Assembly: GCF_000972845.2 (NCBI RefSeq)
Contig: NC_040025.1
Span: 18,028,399 to 18,092,398, forward strand
Direction of reading: 5' to 3'
Origin: Larimichthys crocea
Taxonomy: Eukaryota; Chordata; Actinopteri; Sciaenidae
Length of the DNA stretch: 64,000 bases
Both the position numbers and the translations under genes were made by a program. Shown here piece after piece: positions 37,035 through 49,854 of this stretch (positions within the stretch are counted from its first letter, which is position 1; every line of letters begins with the position of its first letter). The notes under the pieces are model-generated. The model saw nothing but the letters and a program-made list of their open reading frames with translations. It made no database searches and was not told the origin of the DNA.

Positions 37035-40000
37035 AATGCTGTTTGGAGCCAGCGGCAGGGCACTGCACCTTTCAGGAAATAACACAAGGAGAAAGAAAAA
37101 AAACAACAACAACAAAAAAAAAAAAACACGCTTATTAGTCCTCTTTTCCACCAAGAGCACCAATTTGAAAGTCAGAAATAAATTTAGAGAGAAAACATTA
37201 GATTGCTTTAAAATTTCAGCTTGGATTTTAAACGCCTTCACTGGCCATCACGTAGCTGTGATATTAGGCTGTATTGTTTTTCACTACTGGAGCGTTTTGT
37301 TGCTCTTAAACCCAAACCCTTCATATAAATTTATGAATTCAGAACACTGACCGAATGAGTTACAGGAACAAATAGGGTTGTTGTCAGCAACAGCAGTGAC
37401 AGCATTAAAAAAAAAAACCATATCACAGTACTTTTGACTTCTTGCCATTTCCATAAATTCAGCATATGTAGCGCTTCACTAAATCTCAGCCTACGACACT
37501 AAATGACATTCAGTCCCGTTCAAGACTGGGAAACTTTAAATTTGGCTGGCAGTGAAAAATATGTAGATCACTGAAAGTAAAATGACAATATTTATTTACT
37601 ATAAACCTGTTGATTTTGGACATTTCTAGAAAATGTCTTCTACTTTCCAAATTGTCATTATACGTTTGTACAATGAAACATACTACAGTCTGCGGACGTC
37701 TGGGACTATCAAATGATTTCCCACACATGTTCAATATACACTAGTTTGTTAAGACACTCTTGAGTCAGTACAGCTGTTTAATGTAGAGTACATGTCATCT
37801 GACCTCTGATATGTTATATCACTATAATGAACACCACTGTTTGCTCTTGTTGTTTGTGTCTCACGATCAAACTTGCATCCGTTTGTCTGAATTACCATTT
37901 TCAGTTCAAGTTCAAGTTTCGAGTGTTACTGTCAGAGCAAACAGAGTATTTATGTGTTTATAAGACATGTTTATGAATGTTTGTCGTGCTAATACGACCG
38001 TTTTACTCGTCTGTCTAGACTGTGCAATAAGTTGGTCAGTGTGTCCCGATACATGTTTATCTCTATGTATTTGTGTCTTTCTTTTTTTCGCGTGTAAATG
38101 TGAAGCACAGATATATTTCTTGGCTGCCTGACTGTCAGACAGAAAGCGTGGGAGGTGATATTCATAGAGGTGCTTTTAGTGGGACTTTTATGAGAGACTT
38201 TTTTCCATGGCTGAAAAGGAGGTTGACCACACACAGTAAGGTTGCCTCAGCTCTGTGAACACGCCTGTGTGTGTGTGTGTGTGTTTGTGCGTGCACGTGT
38301 ACGAGCCTCAGCACTCAGGCGCCTTTCCTTTGAGCGCTCCTACGTGGGCTGCCAGGGGTGTGTTTTGCTTCGTGTTTTGTTTCAGAGAGCCCTCCCCCGT
38401 GCTGCGGAAGTGTTGCCGGAAGCAGTGGGAGCTCACCCCCAGTTCTGCGTCAGTGCCACTAAAGAAAGGATCGGGGCTTTCCGGGAGGAGAGAAAAGAGA
38501 GGCAGAGAAGGAGGGGGGGGGTGGTTTGACGGGGGCTGTCAGCCTGGGTATGTCACGGCCATGTGGGTGGTTGTCTACACGCTTATACGCACACACACCC
38601 AGCCGCAGTCACGACTGGTCTTAGGCAAACTATTCCTGTATACACTATATTGTTGGCATGCTCCAAGTAAAATCCCCTGCTTTGGAGGGGAATTCTAAGG
38701 AACAGGAACAGGTGTGTGTATGTGTGTGTGAGAATGCGTACAGTATGTGTGTGTTGTTGGGGAGGTGTAATGCGCATGTGCAATTGTGTCTCCCTGAAGA
38801 TGTGAAGACAGTAGCAGAGAGACTTTAAGGTGGAGAATTGTAATGTAATTCTGGTTGCATCTGTGGAAGAGTTTTTTTGTTTGTTTGTTTTTTTACGTGA
38901 TGTTTGGCTCCCGTTGCCGCCCTGTCAGAAGTCAAGCACTAACTTCCTGTAGCAGAGGCTTCATGTGGAAGTAGCAGAAGTATCAGAAAGTGATCCACTG
39001 TCCTCAAACGCTGGAGCAGAACTTGTAGAAAGCTCCAACAGGAAAGAAGAAACGAGGAAAAAAACTCTTTTCTGGCAAGGCAACGATAAAAAAAAAAAAA
39101 AGAAAGAAAAAGAAAGGAGAGAAATGTGCAGAACTCTGTGGCCTGCTCATCCTGGGGGATGTTTTCATCTTTCTCTGTCCTCCTCCCCCACCCTCCCAAC
39201 TCTTTTTAATGTCTGCCATTTGAGAGACTCCAGAGGGGCTGCACCTGTTTGCCTCTTGGCTAGGAGCCCCCAAATCCCTCCTCCTGCCCCCGCCTGCCAC
39301 TCATGCTGCCGCACCTCCTGGGATGGAAGGAGGGAGGAGTGGTGGAGAGCGGGGTTTGCGTGTGGTGGAAGGGATAGCTGGAGGGCTTGAAGGCGTCCGG
39401 GAGTAAAAGATGTAGGCATAGAGAGACAGAGAAAGAGAGAGAGAGGAATATAGTTTCTAATCCAAGTCCACTCCACACCGGACAGACCTTACTTCTGTGG
39501 AGCTTTCTCTCTCTCATGTTTTGACTCCCCACATTCTCTTTCATTTCTGTATTTTCTCTCACCTTTTCTCTTCTCTCTCCTGTACAAACCCACATCCGCT
39601 CTCGCCTGTTAACTTTTCTCCTCAGCCTACCCTTCCCCTGCTCTTCTCCAATTTCCTCCCCCGGCTCAGTCTTTTCTACTCTCTCCATCTCTCCCCTCCC
39701 ATCTCTACTCCTCTCTCTCTCTCCTCTATCTCCCCCTCCTCCCTTCGCTCTGTGATAGGACCATGTTAATCTGCAGTGACCTCTTCAGGTCACATTAAAG
39801 GTCGCCCAGCTTCACTTCCTAACGCCCCCAGGGCCACACTCTCCTCTTTATCCCTTCTTTTCTATGCTTACTCCTATCAGATTTGGAGCAAAATAAACAC
39901 CCAATCCACCAACCAACTTCATGAGATTGGTTTTAGAGTAGAAAAAAGTATAGTTAACATAATTTCTATGTTGGATGCTGTGGAAAGAGGAGGTTGATCC

Positions 40001-40499
40001 ATGCAGACATACCCAGTTATCTAACATGGAGTATTGAAGGAGTTTTGCAGCGTTACGTTATAATTTATTCACAGTACACGCAGCTGACTTCTATTTGGCT
40101 GGAGGGCTGAATGCCAATCTTACAGATTATGTTGTTTTGGTTTCGGTGCAGCTCATGGGTGCCAGCTATACTGACGCTTCCATCGAATCAGTTTTTGCTG
40201 GAAGCTTGTAAATAATTTCATGTTTTGACGAAGATATTCTAAAACAATATGTTATGCTCAATGATTTAGTCAGTCCAAACCTTTTTTTATCTGATGTATT
40301 CACACAGCCCTGATGATCATGATTGAGACCCCCAATCATGTTACTCGATGTTATTTAACATTATTAATTATAGAAAAGTCTGTTATTAATTATATAAAAG
40401 TAGATATATAAATGAATTGTTTGAACCTTTTGGCTAAGTTTGGTCCATTTTGCATTGTTATATTAAAACTTGGCAGAAGCATTTTACCCATTACGTTGA

Positions 40500-40720
40500 G
40501 CTAACAGTTTCAATTGTTTAATTGGATGCAGATTTTTTCGTGCAAGTGCAATCTCACATTAGCTGATGAAAATAAAAATGTCCCTTTACATTGGAGTTTT
40601 GATCCGTCATGTCATACGCATTTGTAGAGAGAACTCAGTGTACTGCAACTTAAAGGAAACACGCATGCAAATGAAATGATCCAGATCGATTAAACACAAG
40701 CAAAACGAGCAACACATTCA
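40500..40720. promoter_or_regulatory. candidate conserved non-coding element before exon 3
   Basis: Non-repetitive AT-rich block with CAATTGTTTAATTGG, an ATGCAAAT octamer (POU) site near 40666 and CGATTAAAC. Inference. Confidence 0.3.
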
Positions 40721-40789
40721 ACAATTTTTACAATGTATATATGAATCCTGTCACTAAAGTCTTGTATTTCTTTGTGCCTTGTTGTACAG

Positions 40790-40965
40790 AACCGCGGGCG
40801 CTTGGCTGAGAAACGCACCATCCCTTTGCCTCCAAACCGGGTGCCCAAGAAGGAGCTGGCCTCCATCTTCAGCAGTGACGACAGCGAAGGCAGCGACCGG
40901 GCCAGTGGGGATCATGCCCACATCAAACAAGAGGACGAGCTGCATTACAGTATCATGAGAAAAAG
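40790..40965 (+). CDS. samd11: samd11 coding exon 3: linker with SUMO-like motif
   Basis: This 176-nt exon encodes residues 184-241 plus two bases of codon 242. It starts NRGRLAEKRT, nearly identical to the human NRGRLADKRT junction, then a Pro-rich basic stretch, a Ser/Asp-rich acidic stretch (about 209-222) and HIKQEDE. I228-K229-Q230-E231 is a second SUMO-type site; the human counterpart as I recall it is LKQE. The exon ends SIMRK, aligned to human RIMKR. The acceptor is TACAG after a T-rich tract and the donor is GTGAGA at 40966. Phase is 0 in and 2 out. No folded domain is evident, so this part is probably a flexible, regulated linker. Confidence 0.93.
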
Positions 40966-42279
40966 GTGAGACACCTATGACATCTGTGACCATGGCATCA
41001 ATGTAGTACAAGCATGTTTCACATTTGGGTCCCATGTGAATCTTACACCAGATACTAGTTAATATATTTTTTACTTCTTATATTTCCGTCTATATTTAAC
41101 AGATACAGTGGTAGATAGTGGTAAACGTGTTTGCTTTTATTGCGCTTGAAAATGCATTGTGAAATCACCAAGAAGAAGAAAATGCTAGCCTCTGAGGTGT
41201 CACTTTTGTTAAAAAATAATTGACAATAATAAGTCCTCTGTTTGTTTGCTTTGCCAGGAGAACTTTTTTTTTGTTTGTTAAATAGCACCTCAGACGTGTG
41301 CGTAGTATTCATCAAATGTGATTTCAGAATAATTTTGAGGTGTTAAAGGCACATTTTGCAACAAACAGACAAAGAACCGTGTTTCAAAAATATACTCCCG
41401 GCTTTTGCTTCGGAATTTCTAATGGAAAAGACGTGCGCTGTGCTTTGAAAGTGTTAATTGGTTTGTTGGTTTGCATTTTGTTGCTCCTGCCAAGTCTCGG
41501 TGTATGTGTCTTGACTTGATATTGAAAGACTGAGTCACCTGAGTCACCGCTGTCTGTTTCATCCCATCCTGTGCAGTGCTTTGGGAGCGGTTTCACGGTA
41601 GAGTACCTGATAGAAAACGTTTAGAAACTTCTACGTCTTCATGACGTGTTATCGCACATTTTAAGTGTAGAGATTGTTTGAAATTGTTACGTACGTTGTT
41701 TTGTTATAATCATTTTAATCAAATCAGGAGGAAAGCAAAATACTAAGCAGGATTGCTTTGTCTCAGTGCTGTTGTTTTTTTTTTTTCAGAAATAGTAGGC
41801 ATCAAACCATAATAATAATAATAGCACATGTGGTATGTTGGTGGTTTATTTGTGAAATTAAACATGTTGCAGTTTCGTGTGAATCTGTAAATAGATGTTT
41901 GACTAATTGTCAAAACTGAAATGTTGTTCACAATAATGGATGGAAAAGAGTGCCCAGGTGTTGTATGCACATTAGATTGGGTCTGTCATCAAAATGTGGA
42001 CAGCATTTACTAAAAGCCTGTTTGGATTCAACTGAATAGTCATGTTTGCTTCTTCATCATTAAGAACAGGTGGTGTACACTTTATTATGAACATTAATGA
42101 TAAAAAGATTATAATTTTCTTCTTACATTCAGTACTTTGATCCATGTAAATAGCACAAATTAATACATTTTCTAGAACACATGGATATGCAATGACTTGG
42201 GATGAATAAAAACAGATTTCTATGATTCAGAAATCAGATAGGCTACGGACAGATATAATGCAGAAGCCGTTCATTGATT

Positions 42280-42560
42280 AACCCCAGAAAGTCCCCAGCT
42301 GCATTATAAGCAGCTTGTGCAACCTCATTACAGGAGGGGATGTTTTCCATGTCTCGAGACTTGCGTGTGACACGGCGGACAGCACAGCAACTGTGAACCT
42401 TTAAATGGATCCAGTAACCTCATTTAAGAGGGCTTCCCCTCCCCCTGACACTTGTGCCGCTGGCGTGTTAAGATGATAATGAATTTAAAGAACACTTATG
42501 ACTAATATGTCAGGCTTTTACCCTTTGAAAGGCGACGGACTCGCTGGAGCCGAAGCTCCG
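42280..42560. promoter_or_regulatory. candidate conserved non-coding element in intron 3
   Basis: Non-repetitive sequence with paired CTCATTA/CTCATTTA motifs, GATAATGAATTTAAAG and CCTTTGAAAGG. No coding frame. Inference. Confidence 0.3.
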
Positions 42561-44579
42561 GTCTGTCCTGGGCATCCGTCTCAGCCCTGCTTTATCCCCC
42601 AGTGCGGGTCTGGACGAACGGGATAATGGGATGTCCAATCACGGAAATGTGATTTCCATTGACCGCAGCTTCGTAAGTGAGTCGTAGAAGGGTCTTAACA
42701 AATTGGATTTGGCCAATGGATGTGAAAAATACAGGGCCTCTGTATACATGTGTGATGTATCTGTGCTGTCTCATCCACACATCATCAAGGCTGGCGGCAG
42801 CACCGTGTCACACCCACTCAGTTGCTGCAACTGCCTACCGTAACTTGAATCTATGTAGACACGTCATTTATTCATCCTAACATAAGACCTCATGCAGCAA
42901 TTTAACTTCACGTGGCTTTACATTAGGAGATAGTTTCAGTGCATAGTTAAATATATGTAATTTCACTTCTAACATTAAAGAGTAGATTGTTTGGGTGGCA
43001 GACTGTTGAGCAATAAGAGGATTTGTCTGTCGATGACAAGTAGTGCTGCTTTCATAGCTCATCATTCTCATCCAGACGTTAGAGTAAATAAGTTATCAAC
43101 CAGTCCACCTTCTTTTTACAGGATTAATGTTAATAGTTGCCAGCTTTACAGACAATTAGTTTACTGGATGCTCCATAGATCTGTGCTCGTCCTGCTGAAT
43201 AAGCACAGAGCATCTAGAGACTGAAGTGCTGCCAAGCCACGAAGCAAACCAAATAATCATTATCACAATAAAGGTGTATGCGGAAGCTCCTTGGGGTATC
43301 AGAACTAAAGTCTCGTGTGGCTCCTGTGAACCACATAGGAACTGAAAGGTAGAAACTAAATCTAGTTTGGCTATCACCTCGGTGTCAGCACTGCTGATTG
43401 TTTGTATCTGACCTGGATTCGTTAACACTGATTTATGGATTTCATCTCAGGGACTAAATATTTGATGACGCTAAGTTAGGATTTTAATGTCTTACTCAAG
43501 GGCAAAGCCTACCTTAGTGTTTGTTTCAGTTGGCCGTAGATAACAAGGCTTTGATTGAAAAGTGCTGACTGAGAGGCTGGGTAATTACCCGGCAACCACC
43601 GTGGATTTTATAAGTTACACCCACTGACGTCTGCCTTTCAGCCTGCGCCCTGTGGACAAAAAAAAAAAGAAATAAGGACCATACCATTATTAACGTTCAC
43701 CAAAACAAACGGCAGATTCTCAGTTTCAATTGCTTCCGTCTATGTATGTAGGATTGCAGACTCGGTAGACTGAGTAGGAAGACGAAGGGTTTTGTTCAAC
43801 ATATTATAGGCGAACACTACGTCTCCTCATATAAGAGCCATCTTGTCCTGTACTCATCCAGTCATCAGGGAGTAATGTTGATGGAAACAAGCAACATACT
43901 GAATTCAACATAACCTATAAACATCCAATCTAATTAGTTTTCAGCCGGCAATTCTGTCTTGAGCAGCAAGGTTATAGCATAAGTCATTGTGGGCGTAATT
44001 TTGATAGACCTGATTATAGACTCTAACTGTTGTCTGCTTGATTGTGTTTTTTACCCCAGTGAAATGTTCAGTCGATGTGAGCTTTGGTGCTCATTGAGAG
44101 AAAACTGCTGTGGTGTTTGTGGCAGATTCATGCTGATAAAAGAAAACAGAGAATTCTCATCATTATAAACATGTATAATAATCTGATATTACTCCTTGCT
44201 CTGTCAGCGTTTGCTCAGTTTCCCAATACAGCCCACCTCCTTGTATGAAAACATCTTTTTACAGAGCAGCATTGGCTCATTTTTGTTAATGAGGATTCTG
44301 CACTCAATCTGTGTCATAACCACAGAGAGAAAAAGACACTGATGCTGAGTTAGCTACTGTATGTCTATTGCATTTGACATTTTGTCCTCTGGCTTTATTG
44401 AACAACTGTGTCATTGCCTGATGCCAGTAAGAGGTCACGGACAGTGTGAAATTACTGGAAATGGCTCTCCCCCGAAGCACTAATTAGTAAGCTCTGAGGT
44501 TTTATAGCTTTCTAGAGGAGCTTTCCGCTTCGAGAATTTTTGGCCTTATTTACACGCGTTTACCATGGCAACAGAGTCA

Positions 44580-44812
44580 CAGCAATTTAGTAGTTGATTG
44601 GGCGTTGGCTAGCAGCAAGACGCTCATTGTTTTCACATAGAGCAGTGTTTTGTCTATCAACTCCCTGTCAAAACACAGGATCAACAGAAAGATGGTCAGC
44701 AGTGTTCCAGCAATTTACTCTCAGATTTGGCGTTGGCTTGAAGCGTGAGGTTCATCATTTCCACATGTAAAGAACACAGTGTTTACTATTCATGTGCTGT
44801 CAGACGCTGTGT
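44580..44812. repeat. old diverged tandem duplication, 128-bp period
   Basis: CAGCAATTTA, GGCGTTGGCT and a CAC/ACAGTGTTT series occur in the same order at 44580 and 44708, with many substitutions. No coding content. Confidence 0.6.
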
Positions 44813-46439
44813 TGAAATCAGCTGAAGATAATAAGAGCTTTGGCCTTTCACACAGTATCTACAGAACAACAATGTGCTCTTTTATAGGTCTGTCTACTGT
44901 AAATACAACCGATCATTTCTTTTTTTTTCAATCCAACAATTTCTTACTGAATTAGAAAAAAAATTGCAATAAAAACAGCAGAATTAGATAAAGGACGCGT
45001 GATCCAGAGGAGAAATTACCGGTGAAACAAGCAGCGTGTGCATAGCTCAGTGCAGGAGACCCTAAATGCAACATGGCGGACTTACCGTATATTCTATTTC
45101 CTCCGTACTTTTCTTTCCTCCCTTGGCTGCCTTATCGACCTCATGTCAGCCTGTACAGCAGAGAACAACAAGGAGAAGTGAAGCCAGGCTACTCTTACTT
45201 ATTTATGTATCTATTTCTGTATTTATTCATTACCCCCTCCGCTTGCAGGGTTCCCAGTTGCGGGTTGACTTTCGATCCAATTGTGAGCAGCATGACAATT
45301 GCGTATCCATTGCTTAAAGAAATCAGACAAAACATAAAATGTATACACTTTTACAATTTATAAACTTTATGTGCATAGTTATTTCCTAAATAAAAGACTT
45401 GAATTATGTTTTTTTTCCTGCGGAGCATCAGAGAAACTTTACTCATTCCCTTTTTTTCGCAGCATTTTGCCCAAATCCATACCTTACTATGCAGTGGTTG
45501 TTGAATATTACATATTGCCTGGTAGTATTTGAATGTTGCTGTGGGCTGTCCGTGCAGATTGGAGTAGGCTGCATGTTGCCTCGAGAGCAGACGAGGGCAC
45601 ACAGTAAACCTGCAAGCACCAGATGTTACACAGTGCTTGCGACCTGTCTCTCTCTCTCTCTCTTTCTGTCGTTCCCTTATTTTCCCTCTCTCTCCCTCTC
45701 CTCCACTCCTCCACCTTCACATCCCTGCCGTCTGTCTGTCAGCACTTTCCCAGTGGTGGTGTGAGACATGGCGTCAGGGTGCCTGGGCTGCCAGCTTCTG
45801 CCAGCTCACACTGTGACCTCCAGCCCCGCCACCTCAGCTCCGTGTGCCAATGCCACAGCAGGCCACTACTGGGCATTTATACTCGAGTCGACTCCCTGTG
45901 CCAGGAGAAGAGTCTTTTCATGTTGTTTGGACCATTGTGAATAGTAACGCCTTCTGTAATGTTGAAGGAAGGACAACCTTTTCTTAATAAAAGAAAGAGC
46001 CCCAACAACTGATCTGGCAAGCATAGTTTTTTACTGGAACGCTGGTCGTTCCTTATGCCATTTTTACTCCCTTTTTATGGAGGCGCATGATTCAGCAATA
46101 CGTAAAAAAATGTAATTACTGTGCAAATGTAAAAATTTGCAACATATTATTATACTGAGTAGCAAGAACTATGACGACTGTAAGTCTTGAGAGAAAATAT
46201 CAGTAGAAATTAGAGCTGGATATTGTCTGAAATGTGTCATTGAGTATCAAAAAGTTTCACGTGTCAGAAATGCTTAGTTGGCTTTCTGGGATCAGATATT
46301 TCTAACTTTAATGTTGTATATGTTGGATATCAGGAGTATCCGTGACAGACTTTGAGTATTAACACATTAATAGTTATCCTAGTGTCTGGGTCACTGTGTC
46401 TGGATGACTATTGACCAGTTTGGGGATGAGCTGAGGATG

Positions 46440-46930
46440 AGATGATTGTCTCTGGTGTGCACCTAAGTGATAAGAAGGCAGCTCATGTCCTTCTTAGCTA
46501 TCAGGCCCAACAGCCACAATATAAGCCCCCACCCCCCCCTCCACCCTCTCCGAGGCCCCTGTCCTTCCCAGCTAACCCTGGCCTTAGCAGCTCCTTAGGG
46601 AGCGCTGACTCAGGTGACTGGGTTTTAAACATCCCCACCCCCACTCTTCATCTTCCACGGCTTGAGTATGACCTTGCCTCCACCCAGAGAAAGAGGAGGG
46701 GGTTGAGGGGAGGGCAGAGGTGGGTGGGGATAGGGCTAGGCCCTCATTAGCCCGAGCCGAGGCGGGACAGCTCAGGAAAAGTGCGCTAATTACCCCACTA
46801 ACAATGTCCTTGCCGTTCATGGCTTAGAGCGGCCACTTCGCCACGGGATAATAACCCCATCACCTCTCTGAGAAGTTCAGGATGGCATTATCATGATCAC
46901 TTTAAATGATGGACAGAGGGTGGTGTTATA
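46440..46930. promoter_or_regulatory. candidate conserved non-coding element in intron 3
   Basis: Contains GCGCTAATTACCCC near 46783, CTCATTAGCCCG at 46743, GGGATAATAACCCC at 46845 and GGCATTATCATGATCAC at 46883 in GC-richer non-repetitive sequence. Homeodomain-type TAAT cores are clustered. Inference. Confidence 0.4.
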
Positions 46931-48726
46931 ACGCAGCCTGCTGATTGATGGATTTGGCTGAAGTTTCTCACAGTGGAGCGTGTAACTGCAGTGTGTGTGA
47001 TGTGTGTTTTGTTGGAGTCACTGGGTGACGCAGATCCATTATTATATGAATTCAAGCACAATTAAAAAACCTTCCCTGCATCTCATTTTCTTTTTGAAGG
47101 AAACCGTTCAGCTCTCAGACACAGATAGCTACTAATTTTAGCAAGTTACACTCTAAAGAAGAAGTCTATCATTAGTCAAAGTTTGCAGTCACAGTCCAAT
47201 CAAGCGTCTCCTTGCTTAGCAACCGGTAGTGATTGTTTTGTCTGAGACTGTTTTCTGACTCATTGGTTCACTGTGACTGAAAGGTGACTGGTGAAGCCAG
47301 CAATGGCCGGCATTAGTCCCTCTACGCTTTCCTTCATCTTTTCTGTTAGCGTGTGGAAAACAGCTTGGCGACCGACAGCCTGACATTACAGCAGGAGCCT
47401 GTAATCATGGGACTGTAAAAACCCAAATCCAGCAGCCGCAAACAGTGTGGCCTCGTCATAGTGGTGGCAGCTAAGAACCATTCACCGCTCCTGTCCCATA
47501 AACTGTGCTTGCTGTGTCATACCAGACCCCCTTCATAGATGATTCTGCTTTCAATAAAGTTGCCAGTTAAGCCTATAAACGAGATTCCTGCTGACACGAA
47601 AGGATGCCGATGCCATCAAACTTACATGTCTAAATGCTGCATGTTTTCAGGCTTATTTTGCGGACAAAATGACAGCGTGCATAAACGTTTTCTGTTCTTT
47701 TGGGCTCTGGAACGTTCTTCCACATGTCGCATGTATGTCACAGTCGTTTAAAAGTAAATGATATTCAGTCTGTAAGCTAAAAAAATATGCAACCCTGCAC
47801 CTCTCCTACCACACAAGCTGTTTGCCATTACGTTGTGACTACCCTCGTACTGCACGACCGCTGTACTCCCATCAAACTCTGAGCGCCTATTTCCCATCAT
47901 TATGCCATTTAATGCGATCAGTATGGTAATCAGATTGCAAATGAAATACCTCCATGACACAGTTGTGTGGGTCCACTGGTACAGGGAGGTTAGAAAGGCG
48001 CCTGGTGGAGCATTTGGAAGGACAGAGCGGCTCCAACCAGATCTGGGCCTAATCTGTAAACCCTCCTCCTGCTCTTCCATTGGGCGCTGAAGGGCAGGAC
48101 AGGGTGTTTGAGAGACTCTTGTGGACAGTTGTGTTGTGAAGGACCTCCTGTTGAAGTGTAGGCATGACAGTAGAAACGAAGAGCATTTCACATATACCAC
48201 ACATCAGTTGTGTTCTTTTAAATATTACATTCGTAATAAGTAAGTAGGACCTGTTCAAGGCTTGATTGATATTTTATTTTATTTCAAGTATTCGTCATTT
48301 GTCTTTTCACATGATTCAATTGCCAGATTTCTCTAAAACAGCTGTTTGCAACCTGAATTTAAAAAGAGTCATAATCGGGTTTTAAGCTGCTAAACTACTT
48401 ATGAGTTGTGAATATGTTCGTTAATGCATCTTAGTGAGGAAGATGAGTGGGGATGAGACCCAAAAGTGCTGGTTGCGGTAGTCTGTCAGAGTGTATTACA
48501 CACCTCAGAGCTAAGAGCCAGTTGACAGGACAGCCACTTGTAGCTGCTGAGTCTGTGTGGAGGTATGCATTTTAGGGTAGTGCTGTCTGGATGGAGGATT
48601 TCCGTGGTAAGCAGCGTATGAAATAGTATGAATTTATGTGCTGCTGCTTTATCACATACTGGTTTGGATTTGCGTTGTGGAATTAAGTTTGTTTGGGGCA
48701 GCTTTTAAATGTTTATCCTCTCTTTC

Positions 48727-48767
48727 CTGTGTGTGTGTGTGTGTGTGTGTGTCTGTGTGTGTTACAG
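48727..48767 (+). promoter_or_regulatory. UG-repeat 3' splice site of exon 4
   Basis: The acceptor TTACAG is preceded by an almost pure (TG)n run instead of a polypyrimidine tract. UG repeats before an acceptor are known binding sites for TDP-43 and CELF proteins, which reduce exon inclusion (CFTR exon 9). Confidence 0.6.
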
Positions 48768-48877
48768 TCGTGACAGTGACCTCTCTACAATCATCTCCAA
48801 CCTGCACCACACCAGACAGCACGGCATGCCCGAGGGCCAGTCAGCCTCTGACCACAACACCAGTACTGGACACACAG
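48768..48877 (+). CDS. samd11: samd11 coding exon 4: conserved MPEGQS segment
   Basis: This 110-nt exon completes codon 242 as Ser and encodes residues 243-278 plus one base. The product contains DLSTIISNLHHTRQ followed by MPEGQS, which aligns with human NLPTLISSVHRSR then MPEHQS. The donor is GTAGGA at 48878; phase is 2 in, 1 out. The acceptor is odd: the 30 bases before TTACAG are an almost pure (TG)n tract, with pyrimidine runs only further upstream, as in the CFTR exon 9 arrangement. Joining straight from exon 3 skips a 51-nt exon that human has at this point. Homology is short but collinear and in phase. Confidence 0.88.
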
Positions 48878-49854
48878 GTAGGACCCCCAGTGATGCTGTG
48901 TGTTTGTGTAGATGTTTGTGTGTGTGTGTATGTCAGGGTGTCTTCTTTCCTTTCCTTTACATCCACCTTAATGATATATTCCCCTTTAAATCTCCTGTAA
49001 CATATGTAAATGTTCCATTACCCATTTAATTTACCCTAATTTGTGTGATTGGGCGAATTTAACATAAGCTTATTACTCATTCCTCAAGGTCGCTCTCAAG
49101 TTGATTGCTTAATGGTCTTCCCACATTCTCTGCCACACTCCAGGATTTTTGTTAAACCCCCTGTTTTAAATTACCTCTGAATAAATAGCTTTGTTTGCCA
49201 TTAATCCAGTTTCATGTGAGCAGAGGAACCATGGTGTGCGTGCGCTAAGAGCTTTTCTTTCAGCTTACAGACAGAACTCAGACAGCATTTAATCACGTCT
49301 ATTTGTCAAGTAGCTTGTATGAGAATATTGTGCAGCTATCAAAGACATATGGTTGTAAAACAGCCTCTGTGGATATGACTATTCAGCGATCAACCTACTG
49401 TACGGGATGTTTCTGGGTTAGTGGGACTGATGTTTTTTTGTAATGTATCCCAACAAGGTATGATTAAAGGCAACAGCAACCTAGACAAATGTATTAACAC
49501 ATTATCTAATTATTAAATATATATAAAAAAATGTATTTAAACTGTTTTGAACTGGTCCCACTTAGGTCTTCAGTGTTGTGGACGACAAGCATTGATTTTA
49601 CTATGTTGTTCAAGCTCTTGCATTTTTTAATCCATATAAAATGTCTCCCACATGAAAGTCAGTTTAATATTAATTATACATATTCATTACTATGAACTAG
49701 TTAAGATTTTTTTCTAATATCTCTGCTCACTTTTACATACAAACATGCTCTTTCTTCTACATACAAATGTTTGTTTGAATTTTTCATCATGAAAAAAGAA
49801 TACATGTGTTAACATACAGTCTTATTAATTAACAGAGGAGTTTGCTTTTTATAA

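Larger units (their letters stand above)
30345..40789 (+). other. samd11 intron 2
   Basis: Intron of about 10.4 kb, the largest in the window. It holds many microsatellites (31328, 31938, 32165-32279, 34960, 36779, 36965), an exact 41-bp duplication at 31967, a C-rich stretch at 34740-34950, pyrimidine-rich sequence around 39490-39760, and a CNE-like block just before exon 3. Open frames here are short and mostly translate repeats. No coding exon was recognised on either strand. Confidence 0.8.
40966..48767 (+). other. samd11 intron 3
   Basis: Intron of about 7.8 kb with few microsatellites. It contains CNE-like blocks near 42280-42560 and 46440-46930 and an old tandem duplication at 44580-44812. 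I looked for the 51-nt exon known from human (beginning VHTHWDV) by scanning for His-Trp-Asp codons and did not find it. The intron ends in a TG repeat. Confidence 0.8.

Noticed and set aside
36582..37129. Long open frames on both strands around 36600-37100, and many others rich in His-Thr or Val-Cys
   Set aside because: They translate (CA)n/(TG)n microsatellites, which lack stop codons in these frames. The same applies to frames near 16836, 20018, 32154, 51239, 55096 and 62298.
47748..48200. 150-codon minus-strand open frame in intron 3
   Set aside because: No domain or splice support. It overlaps ordinary intron sequence.
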